NCBI RefSeq assembly: GCF_000332975.1
Contig: NZ_BANR01000004.1
Location: 124,001-188,000, forward strand
DNA length: 64,000 nt
From: Gordonia aichiensis NBRC 108223
GTDB taxonomy: Bacteria; Actinomycetota; Actinomycetes; Mycobacteriales; Mycobacteriaceae
Direction of reading: 5' to 3'
Every line of letters starts with the position of its first letter. Position 1 is the stretch's first letter. The translations under genes and the position numbers were made by a program. Below the pieces are notes generated by a model that searched no databases, had not been told where the DNA came from, and was given only the letters and a program-made list of their open reading frames with translations. Of the stretch, positions 52,835 to 62,604 are shown piece by piece.

Positions 52835-53725
52835 ATGACCAGCAGATCAGACGTCGAATTCACCTCGCAGGGCGTGACCTGCCGGGCATGGCTCTACCGG
52901 CCTGATGCGCCGGGCGCGCCGGTCATCGTGATGGCGCACGGACTTGGCGGTGTGCGGACGATGCGGCTCGACGCCTTCGCCGAGCGCTTCGTCGAAGCGG
53001 GGTTTGCGTGTCTTGTGTTCGATTACCGCCACTTCGGCGACAGTGACGGAGAACCGAGACAGCTGCTGTCGGTACGCCGACAGCTCGCCGACTACGACGC
53101 CGCGATCGAGTACGCGAAGTCGTTGGACGACGTCGACGCCGCACGCATAGTCGTATGGGGGTCATCATTCTCCGGGGGTCACGCGCTGACGCTTGCCGCG
53201 CGGCAGCCGGGTCTCGCGGCGGCGGTGTCGCAGTGCCCGTTCACCAGTGGCCCCGCATCGTTGCTGGCTCTGGACCCGATCTCGTCGGTGAAGGTCACCG
53301 GGCGCGCTGTTGCCGACATCGCGTCGAGTGCACTACACCGAGATCCGGTGCTGGTGGCGCTGACCGGGCACGGACATGACGCTGCACTGATGACCGCCCC
53401 GGACGCCGAACCCGGGTATCTCTCACTGGTGCCCGACGGTGCGTCGTTCACCAACAGTGTGACGGCGCGCGCCGGCCTGGCCATCCCGTTCTACTCACCC
53501 GCACGGCACATGCGCCGCATCGGCATTCCGACCTTCGTGGCGATCTGTGAGACCGACAGCGTCGCGCCGCCCGGCCCGACGATCCGGGCCGCACAGGGCA
53601 ACCCGCACATCACGGCGAAGGTCTACCCCTACGGCCACTTCGACATCTACGTCGGAGATGCCTTCGACGACGTGGTCGCCGACGAGATCGCATTTCTGCG
53701 CGACGTCGTACCGGTGAGCCACTGA
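52835..53725 (+). CDS. Alpha/beta hydrolase
   Basis: The 296-residue product is cytoplasmic. It has the oxyanion region VIVMAHGLGG, FDYRHFGDSDG, the nucleophile elbow WGSSFSGG, and CETDSVAPP followed by YGHFDIY near the end, which supply the acid and base of the triad. The form resembles X-Pro dipeptidyl-peptidase/dienelactone-type hydrolases, but the substrate is unknown. ATG 52835 follows GGGG. Its last 79 bp overlap the end of the TetR gene on the opposite strand. Confidence 0.85.
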   Translation: MTSRSDVEFTSQGVTCRAWLYRPDAPGAPVIVMAHGLGGVRTMRLDAFAERFVEAGFACLVFDYRHFGDSDGEPRQLLSVRRQLADYDAAIEYAKSLDDVDAARIVVWGSSFSGGHALTLAARQPGLAAAVSQCPFTSGPASLLALDPISSVKVTGRAVADIASSALHRDPVLVALTGHGHDAALMTAPDAEPGYLSLVPDGASFTNSVTARAGLAIPFYSPARHMRRIGIPTFVAICETDSVAPPGPTIRAAQGNPHITAKVYPYGHFDIYVGDAFDDVVADEIAFLRDVVPVSH

Positions 53726-54273
53726 TCGGCGACGGCGTCGGCAAATTGAAGTGACAGGCGGTCGACCTCGACCTCGTAGATCGGCCCATAGAGGGTGGTG
53801 CGACCGAGTTCGACGTCGAAATCGTCTGGTAGTTCACCGCGTTCGAGTGCGCGATGAAACGGCGCGATCTCACGTGCACGTTGCCCGACGACGAACTGCT
53901 CGTCGAACTTCTCGGCGAAGGCGGTGTCGAGTTGCGCGTGTGCGCGCAAGGCGCGCAGCATCTTTCCCTCGTCGTTGATCAGTAGGAACTCGGCGAGAAG
54001 TCGTGCGGCGGCGCGCACGTCGCCAGACAGCGATCCCGTGTCGGGTGGTGTGAGCCGGTCGGCGGCGTCGCGATCAAGTGCCGACAGCAGGACGTCGCCC
54101 TTGGTGGGCCACCAGCGATAGATCGTCTGCTTGGCGACGCCCGCGCGCTTGGCCAGTCCCTCCATGGTCACCGCGGCGAAGCCGACCTCAGCGAGGAGAT
54201 CGTCTGCGGCGTTGAGGATTTTGTGATGCGCGTCCTCGCTGCGTCCGTACCGATTGCCGTGATGCTCGCTCAT
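53647..54273 (-). CDS. TetR-family transcriptional regulator
   Basis: The 208-residue product has the N-terminal TetR helix-turn-helix (FAAVTMEGLAKRAGVAKQTI, then YRWWPTKGDVLLSAL) and a helical ligand domain of the TetR_C_33/AcrR type. It is divergent from an MFS efflux gene with a perfect palindrome between them, so it is very probably its repressor. ATG 54273 is preceded by TACTCT at 7 nt. The tail overlaps the hydrolase gene on the other strand. Confidence 0.9.
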   Translation of the reverse strand: MSEHHGNRYGRSEDAHHKILNAADDLLAEVGFAAVTMEGLAKRAGVAKQTIYRWWPTKGDVLLSALDRDAADRLTPPDTGSLSGDVRAAARLLAEFLLINDEGKMLRALRAHAQLDTAFAEKFDEQFVVGQRAREIAPFHRALERGELPDDFDVELGRTTLYGPIYEVEVDRLSLQFADAVADQWLTGTTSRRNAISSATTSSKASPT

Positions 54274-54280
54274 GGGCAGA

Positions 54281-54286
54281 AGAGTA
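54281..54286 (-). promoter_or_regulatory. -10 box TACTCT for the TetR gene
   Basis: It is 7 nt before ATG 54273 on the minus strand. Confidence 0.5.
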
Positions 54287-54299
54287 ACCGGTCTAGACA

Positions 54300-54317
54300 A
54301 GACGCAACGGTGCGTCT
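54300..54317. promoter_or_regulatory. TetR operator palindrome AGACGCA-ACGG-TGCGTCT
   Basis: Perfect 7-bp arms. An outer inverted pair CTAGAC (54293-54298) and GTCTAG (54314-54319) frames it. It ends at the -10 box TAGCCT (54317-54322) of the MFS gene, so binding would block that promoter and could also affect tetR. Confidence 0.7.
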
Positions 54318-54322
54318 AGCCT
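54317..54322 (+). promoter_or_regulatory. -10 box TAGCCT for the MFS gene
   Basis: It is 7 nt before ATG 54330 and shares its first base with the TetR operator. Confidence 0.5.
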
Positions 54323-54329
54323 AGCGTTC

Positions 54330-55706
54330 ATGAAATATTCGACGGCTTTCCTCGTGGCGGGGTGCTTCTTCATGGAGATGCTCGACGCCACCATCGTCAC
54401 GACCGCGGCGCCCGCGATCGGCGTTGCGCTGCACGCGCCGGCGACGTCGGTCGCGATCGTGATCACCAGCTACATGCTGGCGCTGGCGGCATTCATCCCG
54501 GTCGGTGGCTGGCTCATCACGCGCCTACCCGCCCGCACCGTGTTGGTCGGTGCAATCGCTACGTTCACCATTGCGTCCCTGCTCTGCGGGTTGGCCCAGT
54601 CACTCGAGTGGCTGGTCGTCGCGCGCGTCCTACAGGGTGTCGGCGGCGCAATGATGGTCCCGGTCGGCAGGCAGGTGGTCCTGCGTGACGCCGCGAAGAC
54701 CGATGTCATGCGGCTCATGTCGTACATCATCTGGCCGGGACTGCTGGCGCCGGTGATCGCGCCGCTCGTCGGTGCGCTCCTCGCAGGGCATCTGGGTTGG
54801 CAGTGGATCTTCTGGATCAACGTGCCGCTCGGCGTCCTGGCGACCCTCGTCGCTGTTCGGGTCACACCGACGACGGTCGACGGTCCGCCCCGCCGACTGG
54901 ACATCCTCGGTGTGGTGCTCGTCGGGGTGTCACTCGGTGCGGTGGTATGGGCCGCACATCTGATCGCTGACACCGATTCCGCTGCGCCAGTGTTGGTCTC
55001 GTGGTTGGTCGCCAGTGTTGTCCTACTCGCTGCTGCGCTGGTTCACCTGCTGCTCGCGAAGGAGCCGATCGTCGAACTGCATGTATTGCGCGACAGGGTT
55101 TTCGGGGCGTCCCAGTTCGGCATGGGTGTCTTCTTCATGGTGGTCTCTGCTGTGCCGTTCCTCATGCCCCTGATGATGCAGGCCGCCTTCGGCTGGTCGC
55201 CGGTGCGGGCGGGTGTGCTCGTGATGTTCGTCTTCGTCGGAAACATCGGGATCAAGCCGTTCGCCAAGCCGCTCATTGAACGGTTCGGATTCCGGAGGGT
55301 TCTCGGCGCGTCAACGGCAGGCCTGGCAGTCACTGCGGTGGCCCTCGGACTGTGCACTGCCGCAACCAGTCCGGTAGCTATTGCCGCGATTGCGCTCCTG
55401 AGTGGTGTCTTCCGTTCGACGGCGCTGACCGCCTACTCGACCATCGGATTCGCGACCATCGAGGTATCTCAGCGCCGAGCTGCGAACACGCTGAACGCCG
55501 TCAACCAACAACTCGCTACGGGACTAGGCGTCGCGATCGCAGCGGTCGGGGTACGGCTCGGTGCTGTGCTCAGTGGTGATCCTCAGTCGCACGCGGCATA
55601 CGCGTGGGCGTTCGGAGTCGTTGCTGCGGTGACACTGCTCTCGGGGCTCGGAGTGGCGCTGCTGCCACTCGACGCGGGGCGGGAACTGCACGCGAGCCGC
55701 GCCTGA
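54330..55706 (+). CDS. MFS efflux transporter, DHA2-like
   Basis: The 458-residue product has about 13-14 membrane segments. EMLDATIVTTAAPAIG in segment 1 corresponds to motif D1, and APLVGALLAGHLGWQWIFWI to motif C of drug/H+ antiporters. Motif A is reduced to GGWLITRLPARTVL. It is controlled by the divergent TetR gene. The substrate is unknown. Confidence 0.88.
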   Translation: MKYSTAFLVAGCFFMEMLDATIVTTAAPAIGVALHAPATSVAIVITSYMLALAAFIPVGGWLITRLPARTVLVGAIATFTIASLLCGLAQSLEWLVVARVLQGVGGAMMVPVGRQVVLRDAAKTDVMRLMSYIIWPGLLAPVIAPLVGALLAGHLGWQWIFWINVPLGVLATLVAVRVTPTTVDGPPRRLDILGVVLVGVSLGAVVWAAHLIADTDSAAPVLVSWLVASVVLLAAALVHLLLAKEPIVELHVLRDRVFGASQFGMGVFFMVVSAVPFLMPLMMQAAFGWSPVRAGVLVMFVFVGNIGIKPFAKPLIERFGFRRVLGASTAGLAVTAVALGLCTAATSPVAIAAIALLSGVFRSTALTAYSTIGFATIEVSQRRAANTLNAVNQQLATGLGVAIAAVGVRLGAVLSGDPQSHAAYAWAFGVVAAVTLLSGLGVALLPLDAGRELHASRA

Positions 55707-55757
55707 CAGACGGCGGCGGTTGTGCGCCGCGGCTTCGTGCCCATCACGACGGTCCGG

Positions 55758-56318
55758 TCACTTCGGACACGTTCGGGTCGCCACGGCGCCGCCGACCAGA
55801 GTGCCCACCGACCCGACTGTCGGAGGCGAGAGACACTGCATCACACCGCCGAGCGTGGGCGTGAGCGTGCGCGGGTCGAACTGGAACGTCCAACGCAGGT
55901 GGAGATCGGAGGACGGGCGACGACCGGGATACATGCCGAATGCCTCGGGCAGCGTGGACCCGGCGCCCTTTCCCACGAATGCATATCGCCTGTTCCCAGG
56001 TGTGCCCTGGTTGGCGTTGTGGAGCTTGCGCAGGACGGCGAAGAAGTACGGGGCGCTGAACGGGCTGTCCTGGCGGTAGATGCCTGCGAACTCGAACACC
56101 TGCACGTTCGCGGCGAAAAGCGCCTGGTAGGGGAGGTTGGCGAGGTCATCGACGATGGACGCCGCATTCGGTCTCGGTGGTGCCGCGTCAGCCCGAGCGG
56201 CTACGGTGGCCGACACCGCACCGAACATGACGGTGACGCTGATCAGTGCTGCCGCGACACGAGCGCGAACGCCGCGGCACATGCGTCGACGGGAGCGCGG
56301 GGCGCGAACCGAACCCAT
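55758..56318 (-). CDS. Exported protein of unknown function
   Basis: The 186-residue precursor has a long basic N-region (residues 1-20), a hydrophobic core (VAAALISVTVMFGAVSATVA) and a likely cleavage at ADA-AP. The mature domain of about 140 residues has two cysteines (MQCLSPPT, TRTCPK) that could form a disulfide, and no recognised motif. ATG 56318 follows GGAGG at a spacing of 5 nt. It is convergent with the MFS gene. No family is assigned. Confidence 0.72.
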   Translation of the reverse strand: MGSVRAPRSRRRMCRGVRARVAAALISVTVMFGAVSATVAARADAAPPRPNAASIVDDLANLPYQALFAANVQVFEFAGIYRQDSPFSAPYFFAVLRKLHNANQGTPGNRRYAFVGKGAGSTLPEAFGMYPGRRPSSDLHLRWTFQFDPRTLTPTLGGVMQCLSPPTVGSVGTLVGGAVATRTCPK

Positions 56319-56496
56319 GCAGACCTCCGTTGGTCGGTGGCCCCCGGTGGTCCTCCCTCACTGTCCAGAGTGTCGCGGGCACACGGAGCTGTCATCTCCG
56401 CACGCTCAATGAAATGAACCTGCAATCGGCGTGCGACGCCTGTTGGGCGTTCGTGACCGCGCAGCAACACGCGTCGGTCCGGGCGGCGGCGAGATG

Positions 56497-57566
<1,070 letters not shown>

Positions 57567-57573
57567 ATTCGAC

Positions 57574-58452
57574 ATGCGCGGAATCATTCTTGCCGGTGGT
57601 ACGGGGTCGAGGCTGCACCCGATCACGCAGGGCGTGAGTAAGCAGATGGTCCCTGTCTACGACAAACCGATGATCTATTACCCGCTGTCGACCCTGATGC
57701 TGGCGGGCATCCGCGACATCCTGGTGATCACGACGCCGAAGGACTCCGCGGCATTCTCCGGGCTGTTGGGCGACGGCAGCCAGTTCGGAATCAACCTCTC
57801 CTACATCACCCAGTCGTCGCCCGACGGACTGGCACAGGCGTTCGTGTTGGGTGCCGACCACATCGGCGACGAGTCCGTGGCACTGGTGCTCGGCGACAAC
57901 ATCTTCTACGGCCCCGGTCTTGGCTCACAGCTGCAGGGATTCGATTCGATCGACGGCGGCGCGATCTTCGCGTACTGGGTGGCCAACCCCTCGGCGTACG
58001 GCGTCGTCGACTTCGACGCGCACGGCAAGGCGGTGTCGCTCGAGGAGAAGCCGACCACCCCGAAGTCGAACTATGCGGTTCCTGGCCTGTACTTCTACGA
58101 CAACGACGTCATCGAGATCGCGCGTGGCCTGCAGCCGAGTGCGCGCGGCGAGTACGAGATCACCGACATCAATGCGCACTATCTCGATCGCGGCAAGCTG
58201 TCGGTGACCGTCTTGCCGCGCGGGACGGCCTGGCTCGACACCGGGACCTTCGATTCGCTGCTCGACGCGGGCAACTTCGTGCGCACCGTCGAGCAGAGAC
58301 AGGGACTGAAAATCGCTGTGCCCGAAGAGATCGCCTGGCGGCAGGGATACTTGTCCGACGACGAACTCGCCGCCTGCGCCGAGAAGCTGCGCAAGTCGGG
58401 GTACGGCGATTATCTGCTCGACGTCCTGGCCCGCGGTAAGGGTTTCGAGTGA
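57574..58452 (+). CDS. rmlA: Glucose-1-phosphate thymidylyltransferase
   Basis: This 292-residue enzyme makes dTDP-glucose, the first step of dTDP-rhamnose synthesis. It starts [18 protein letters not shown], with the nucleotide-binding GGTGSRL loop. [28 protein letters not shown] and [13 protein letters not shown] are diagnostic. The frame is open far upstream, antisense to rmlB, but that part is not protein-like. Rhamnose links mycolyl-arabinogalactan to peptidoglycan, so this route is expected to be essential. Confidence 0.96.
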   Translation: MRGIILAGGTGSRLHPITQGVSKQMVPVYDKPMIYYPLSTLMLAGIRDILVITTPKDSAAFSGLLGDGSQFGINLSYITQSSPDGLAQAFVLGADHIGDESVALVLGDNIFYGPGLGSQLQGFDSIDGGAIFAYWVANPSAYGVVDFDAHGKAVSLEEKPTTPKSNYAVPGLYFYDNDVIEIARGLQPSARGEYEITDINAHYLDRGKLSVTVLPRGTAWLDTGTFDSLLDAGNFVRTVEQRQGLKIAVPEEIAWRQGYLSDDELAACAEKLRKSGYGDYLLDVLARGKGFE

Positions 58453-58480
58453 ACACGAACCACGATGTGAGGGAGTGCCC

Positions 58481-59107
58481 GTGAAGATCCGCCCGTTGTC
58501 GATCGACGGGGCGTGGGAGTTCACGCCCGTTCAGCACGGCGATGCGCGCGGGCTGTTCGCCGAGGTGTTCAAGGGTGATCTCCTCGACGACGTGATCGGC
58601 CACCGCCTCGACCTCGCTCAGGTCAACCTCTCGGTGTCGGCTGCGGGAGTGTTGCGCGGAGTGCACTTCGCCGACGTTCCGCCCGGGCAGGCCAAGTACG
58701 TGACCTGCCCCAAGGGGGCGATCCTCGACGTGATCGTCGACATCCGCGTTGGGTCACCGACGTTCGGTACCTACGACACCGTGCTCCTCGACGACGCCGA
58801 CCGTCGTGCCGTCTACCTCTCCGAAGGGCTCGGGCACGGATTCTGTGCCCTTGAAGACGGGTCGACGGTCACGTATCTGTGTTCGACCGGCTACAACCCC
58901 TCGGGTGAGCACGGGATCAACCCACTCGATCCCGAGCTCGGTATCGAGTGGCCGACGCTCGCACGTGACGGCTCGCCGCTGACCTACGAACTGTCGGAGA
59001 AGGACACCGCAGCACCGGGATTGACCGCTGCACGCGAATCAGGACTGCTGCCCGAGCACGCCGACGTCACAGCGTATCTGCGTTCACTGGCCGAAGGGGC
59101 GTCGTAA
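58481..59107 (+). CDS. rmlC: dTDP-4-dehydrorhamnose 3,5-epimerase
   Basis: The 208-residue cupin enzyme is the third step of dTDP-rhamnose synthesis. LRGVHFADVPPGQAKYVTC holds the catalytic histidine, and ILDVIVDIRVGSPTFGTY and GLGHGFCALED are family motifs. GTG 58481 follows GAGGGA at a suitable spacing; GTG 58475 lies inside that site. It is 28 bp after rmlA on the same strand, probably one operon. rmlD is not in the window. Confidence 0.94.
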   Translation: MKIRPLSIDGAWEFTPVQHGDARGLFAEVFKGDLLDDVIGHRLDLAQVNLSVSAAGVLRGVHFADVPPGQAKYVTCPKGAILDVIVDIRVGSPTFGTYDTVLLDDADRRAVYLSEGLGHGFCALEDGSTVTYLCSTGYNPSGEHGINPLDPELGIEWPTLARDGSPLTYELSEKDTAAPGLTAARESGLLPEHADVTAYLRSLAEGAS

Positions 59108-59157
59108 ACGCGGCGCGAATTGGTGAACGCAGGCGGTACACCAGCGGCGTCTGCCGG

Positions 59158-59197
59158 TTCGGGCCGCGTCTGTGCGATTCGGGCCGCGTCTGTGCGG
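59158..59197. repeat. 20-bp direct tandem duplication
   Basis: TTCGGGCCGCGTCTGTGCGA is repeated at once with one change at the last base, filling the gap between rmlC and the DUF2304 gene. Confidence 0.8.
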
Positions 59198-59199
59198 GG

Positions 59200-59544
59200 T
59201 CAGTCGCGACGGTTCTCGATCTCGGCGTTCTGTAGCGCGACCGCGCGGGCGAGGCGGGCGTAGCGGATCTCGAGCTCGCGGAACCTCAGATACGTTGCGA
59301 CGGTGGTGAAAGCGAAGGCGATCACCAGACAGTAGAGCACGAGGTCGGTGCCGCGACCGACGCCGACCCAGCCCGCGACGGTGGTCAGATCGTTGGGCCG
59401 GAACATCGCATAGACGCCGAACACCACGAACGCGACGAACAGAAGTTTCACGCCCGCAGATGATCTCGCGTTGCCGCGATTGGTGACGAAGAACCACACG
59501 AGGCCGAGCGCTGCGAGCAGGAGAAGTATCTGGATCACGATCAT
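59200..59544 (-). CDS. DUF2304 membrane protein (Rv3632-like partner of PpgS)
   Basis: The 114-residue product has three hydrophobic segments (residues 2-22, 32-48, 65-85) and ends with a charged coiled-coil-like tail (RFRELEIRYARLARAVALQN). This family usually follows a GT2 polyprenyl-phosphate glycosyltransferase. In M. tuberculosis, Rv3632 assists the synthase PpgS (Rv3631). Its ATG lies 3 bp after the ppgS stop, so they form one operon. Confidence 0.82.
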   Translation of the reverse strand: MIVIQILLLLAALGLVWFFVTNRGNARSSAGVKLLFVAFVVFGVYAMFRPNDLTTVAGWVGVGRGTDLVLYCLVIAFAFTTVATYLRFRELEIRYARLARAVALQNAEIENRRD

Positions 59545-59547
59545 GGG

Positions 59548-60282
59548 CTATCTCCTCATGCGCCCGTGCAGCAGACCGTCGGCGACGATGTTGACGCCGT
59601 TGATCAGCGACTGCCCCTTGGCGCGCGAGTAGTCGGTGTAGAGGATGGTCACCGGTTGTTCGGCGACCCGCCAGTGGTGATGGTCGATGAGGGCCACGAA
59701 CTCCGACGCGTGACTCATCCCCGCCATCAGCAGGTCCAATTTATCGGCGACGGTTTTGTTGAACGCCCGCAGACCGTTGTGGGCGTCGCTCAGCCCGAGT
59801 CGCCGGGTGCGTGGACTGAGGAAAACAACGGTGCGCAGCACCATCTTTCGCAGGGCCGGCACCGATTCGTCTCGGCCGTCGGCGAATCGGGTCCCGACGA
59901 CGATGTCGACGGGCTCGGAACGCAGGCGGTTCACCATGGTCACCACATCGTCGACGCGGTGCTGACCGTCGGCGTCGAAGGTCACGAAGTACTCGGCCCC
60001 TCGGCGCGCACGCGCGTACTCGACGCCGGTCTGGATCGCCGCGCCCTGGCCCAGATTGACCGGGTGGCGCACGAGGTGGATGCCGCCGTGAGCAGTCACG
60101 CGACCGGCCTCGGCGGCAGCCGACAGGATCTGGGCCACGGAGTCATCGGAGCTACCGTCGTCGACGCAGACGATGTTGGGGAAGGTGCTGGCGGCCTCGA
60201 TGAGGACGTCGCGGATCACCGTGCCCTCGTTGTAGACGGGGATTACCAACCACACATCGTCGTTGGTGGGCCGCTCCGTCAT
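59548..60282 (-). CDS. ppgS: Polyprenyl-phospho-sugar synthase, GT2 family (PpgS-like)
   Basis: The 244-residue cytoplasmic GT2 enzyme has no membrane segment of its own. The motifs WLVIPVYNEGTVIRDVL, VCVDDGSSDD (nucleotide), TFDADGQH (DxD-type metal site) and GLSDAHNGLRAFN are present. In M. tuberculosis, PpgS makes polyprenyl-phospho-N-acetylgalactosamine, used to decorate arabinogalactan with galactosamine. The pairing with DUF2304 and the same genomic region as galE support orthology. ATG 60282 is preceded by TAGGGT on the minus strand at 7 nt. Confidence 0.8.
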   Translation of the reverse strand: MTERPTNDDVWLVIPVYNEGTVIRDVLIEAASTFPNIVCVDDGSSDDSVAQILSAAAEAGRVTAHGGIHLVRHPVNLGQGAAIQTGVEYARARRGAEYFVTFDADGQHRVDDVVTMVNRLRSEPVDIVVGTRFADGRDESVPALRKMVLRTVVFLSPRTRRLGLSDAHNGLRAFNKTVADKLDLLMAGMSHASEFVALIDHHHWRVAEQPVTILYTDYSRAKGQSLINGVNIVADGLLHGRMRR

Positions 60283-60289
60283 GACGGTA

Positions 60290-60295
60290 ACCCTA
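60290..60295 (-). promoter_or_regulatory. -10 box TAGGGT for ppgS
   Basis: It is 7 nt before ATG 60282 on the minus strand. Confidence 0.5.
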
Positions 60296-60415
60296 TCGGA
60301 GCAGGCGGGGACCACCCGCGACTGCACACGGCCGGGCCGCGGAAAATGCGGGTCGTCCGACGCTGAGGGGCCGCTCGCATGTCAGGTCGCCGAACCCATC
60401 CGGATCGTCGACGTC

Positions 60416-60421
60416 TACCCT
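60416..60421 (+). promoter_or_regulatory. -10 box TACCCT for the GT2 gene
   Basis: It is 6 nt before GTG 60428, fixing that start. Confidence 0.55.
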
Positions 60422-60427
60422 GATCGG

Positions 60428-61264
60428 GTGCCGATCGACGTCATGATGCCCTTCTACGGCGACGTCGCGCAGTTCAAGAAGGCGGTCACCAGCGTGCTGG
60501 CCCAGACCGACCGCGACTTCCGGCTGGTCGTCGTCGACGACGGCTATCCGAGCGACGAGCCGCGCGAGTGGTTGGCCGACCTCGCCGACGAGCGTGTGCG
60601 CTACGAACGCAACCCGCAGAACCTCGGCGTGAACGGCAATTTTCGACGCTGCGTCGAGCTCGTGACCGCCGATCGGTTCGTGGTCATGGGATGCGACGAC
60701 GTGATGCTGCCGGGGTACCTCGCCGGTGTGCGCGCGCTGGCAGACGCGCACCCGGATGCGGCGGTGATCGCGCCCGGTGTCGAGGTGATCGATGCCGACG
60801 ATCACGTGGTGCGGCCGCTGGGTGACCGGATCAAGTCGGTGCTCGCGCCGTCGTCGGCGACGGTGCTGCACGGTGAGGCGTTGGCCACAAGTCTGTATCG
60901 CGGAAACTGGACGTACTTCCCGTCGCTGCTGTGGACTACCGAGGCGGTGCGGAAGGTCGGATTCCGGGAGGGACTCGACGTCGTCCTCGACCTTGCGCTC
61001 CTCATCGACCTCGCGTTCGCGGGAGAGTCGCTCGCATTCGAGCCGAGTGTGCTGTTCCGCTACCGCCGCCACGACGCGTCGGTCAGTTCGGTGCAGGCTG
61101 TCGACGGTCGGCGTTTTGCCGAGGAGAACGACTTCTTCGCCGCGGAGGCACGCCGATGTGCGGCTCGCGGCTGGTCACGTGCCGCGCGAGCAGCACGCAT
61201 GCATGTCACGTCCCGGCTGCATCACACGATGGCACGCGTTGTGGGAGCCCTTCCGCACCGCTGA
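60428..61264 (+). CDS. GT2-family glycosyltransferase
   Basis: The 278-residue product starts VPIDVMMPFYGDVAQFKKAV, has the nucleotide-binding Asp pair in LVVVDDGYPSD and the metal site MGCDDVMLPGY. FRYRRHDASVS near the C-terminus is common in rhamnosyl- and related transferases. It has no membrane segment. It is divergent from ppgS and close to the rml genes and a flippase-like gene, so a role in assembling an envelope glycan is likely. The sugar and acceptor are unknown. Confidence 0.85.
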   Translation: MPIDVMMPFYGDVAQFKKAVTSVLAQTDRDFRLVVVDDGYPSDEPREWLADLADERVRYERNPQNLGVNGNFRRCVELVTADRFVVMGCDDVMLPGYLAGVRALADAHPDAAVIAPGVEVIDADDHVVRPLGDRIKSVLAPSSATVLHGEALATSLYRGNWTYFPSLLWTTEAVRKVGFREGLDVVLDLALLIDLAFAGESLAFEPSVLFRYRRHDASVSSVQAVDGRRFAEENDFFAAEARRCAARGWSRAARAARMHVTSRLHHTMARVVGALPHR

Positions 61265-61296
61265 TCGGTGGTCGTCGACAGGTGCGCTGGTCCAGC

Positions 61297-62589
61297 TCAC
61301 GCCCTGACGAGTCTGCCGAGCTGCACCACGACACCCACGAGAGGTCCGACGACGAGCGACAGCGCGACCCGGTCGGTCACCTCGAGCGGAACGGTGAGCA
61401 GTGCGGCGCACGCGGCCGCCGCGATCCACCACCCCGCCGCGTACCAGCGGTGCGCACCCACCGCCAGCGTGGCCGCACCGGTCACGGTGAGCAGTCCCAG
61501 CGCGGTGGCCCCCAGCATGAACAGCGCGATCGTTGCGCCACCGAGCTCGAAATCTGCTCCGAAGATGTGTGTGAGCAACCACGACCCGAGCGCCCATGCC
61601 GCGACGGCCCCGATGCCCCCGACCACTGTCACCGCGGCCAGCGGGAGTGCCAGCGAGCGCACCAGCGCGTGGCGCGCGGCGACGAACCTGGCGATCAGCA
61701 CGCCCTGAAAGCTGTTGAGCGGAACCAGGAGTGGGGCACGGGTCAGAGTGACCGCGAGAATGACCGCTCCCACGACGCGCGCGTCGTCGTCTCCCCGGGC
61801 AGTGATGTTGATGAGGACCGGGAAACCCATCACCACGACAGCGGATGCCAAGGCTGCCGCCATGGCGGTGAGGGTGTTGGCGGTCAGTCGACGGTCGTCG
61901 ACGTCGCCGGGCAGACCGATGACACGTCGAGCAGTCGCCGACGTCGAGAGAACCAGCATCCACGACACCGAGCCGATCACCGTGATCACCAGGAACGCCG
62001 GCACCCCCCAGCCGAACGCGACCGCGACACCTGCACCGGCCAAGCGGATCAGCGCATCGATACTCAGCAGGCGTGCGAACGGCGACCACGACAGCGACCC
62101 CGACAGCGCGCCGCAGAGGTGCGCGTACACCGCGAAACTCGCGACGCCGACGGCCAGCAACACCACCGAGAGCGTGCGGTACTCGTCGAAGACATGCCCC
62201 GCCCACAGCGGCGACGACGCCGCGACGACAGCCGCCAGACCCGTCCCGATGCCCATGTTGACCAGCAGCGGCCTGCCCCTCGCACCCTCGGGGATCTCCG
62301 ACCGCGCCTTTGTGGGCATCTCCGACTGTGCCTTTGTGGGCATCTCCGATGCGGCGCGGATCGTGCGGGTCGTCTCCTGGAGCTGTCCGTTCTGCGCGCC
62401 GGTCACCAGTCCGTACGCCGCCCAGAAGACGGCGAACACCGAGTATCCGGTCGCGCCGAGCTGACGCGCGGCGAGGAGCAGGACGAGGTACCCCGAGGCC
62501 GCCGCGATCACCGTCGCGATGGTGACGCGGCCGACGGCACCGCGGCCGCCGATCATGGGCTCGAGCTCGGACTCCGCCGTCATCGACAC
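61297..62589 (-). CDS. Polysaccharide flippase-like (Wzx/MATE-type) membrane protein
   Basis: The 430-residue product has 12-14 predicted membrane segments and starts near VGRVTIATVIAAASGYLVLL, typical of the polysaccharide export (PST/MVF-like) superfamily that moves lipid-linked glycans or envelope lipids across the membrane. An 8-residue repeat (SEMPTKAQ, SEMPTKAR) in the loop after the second segment comes from a 24-bp DNA repeat. GTG 62589 or ATG 62583 starts it. It lies 15 bp after the M1 peptidase stop and is convergent with the GT2 gene. Confidence 0.75.
   Translation of the reverse strand: MSMTAESELEPMIGGRGAVGRVTIATVIAAASGYLVLLLAARQLGATGYSVFAVFWAAYGLVTGAQNGQLQETTRTIRAASEMPTKAQSEMPTKARSEIPEGARGRPLLVNMGIGTGLAAVVAASSPLWAGHVFDEYRTLSVVLLAVGVASFAVYAHLCGALSGSLSWSPFARLLSIDALIRLAGAGVAVAFGWGVPAFLVITVIGSVSWMLVLSTSATARRVIGLPGDVDDRRLTANTLTAMAAALASAVVVMGFPVLINITARGDDDARVVGAVILAVTLTRAPLLVPLNSFQGVLIARFVAARHALVRSLALPLAAVTVVGGIGAVAAWALGSWLLTHIFGADFELGGATIALFMLGATALGLLTVTGAATLAVGAHRWYAAGWWIAAAACAALLTVPLEVTDRVALSLVVGPLVGVVVQLGRLVRA
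62294..62350. repeat. 24-bp in-frame tandem repeat inside the flippase-like gene
   Basis: Units at 62294-62317 and 62318-62341 differ at 2-3 bases, with a partial third unit to 62350. Each encodes eight residues, so copy-number change would keep the frame. Confidence 0.8.
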
Positions 62590-62604
62590 ATCGCTCGCCG
62601 CCGA

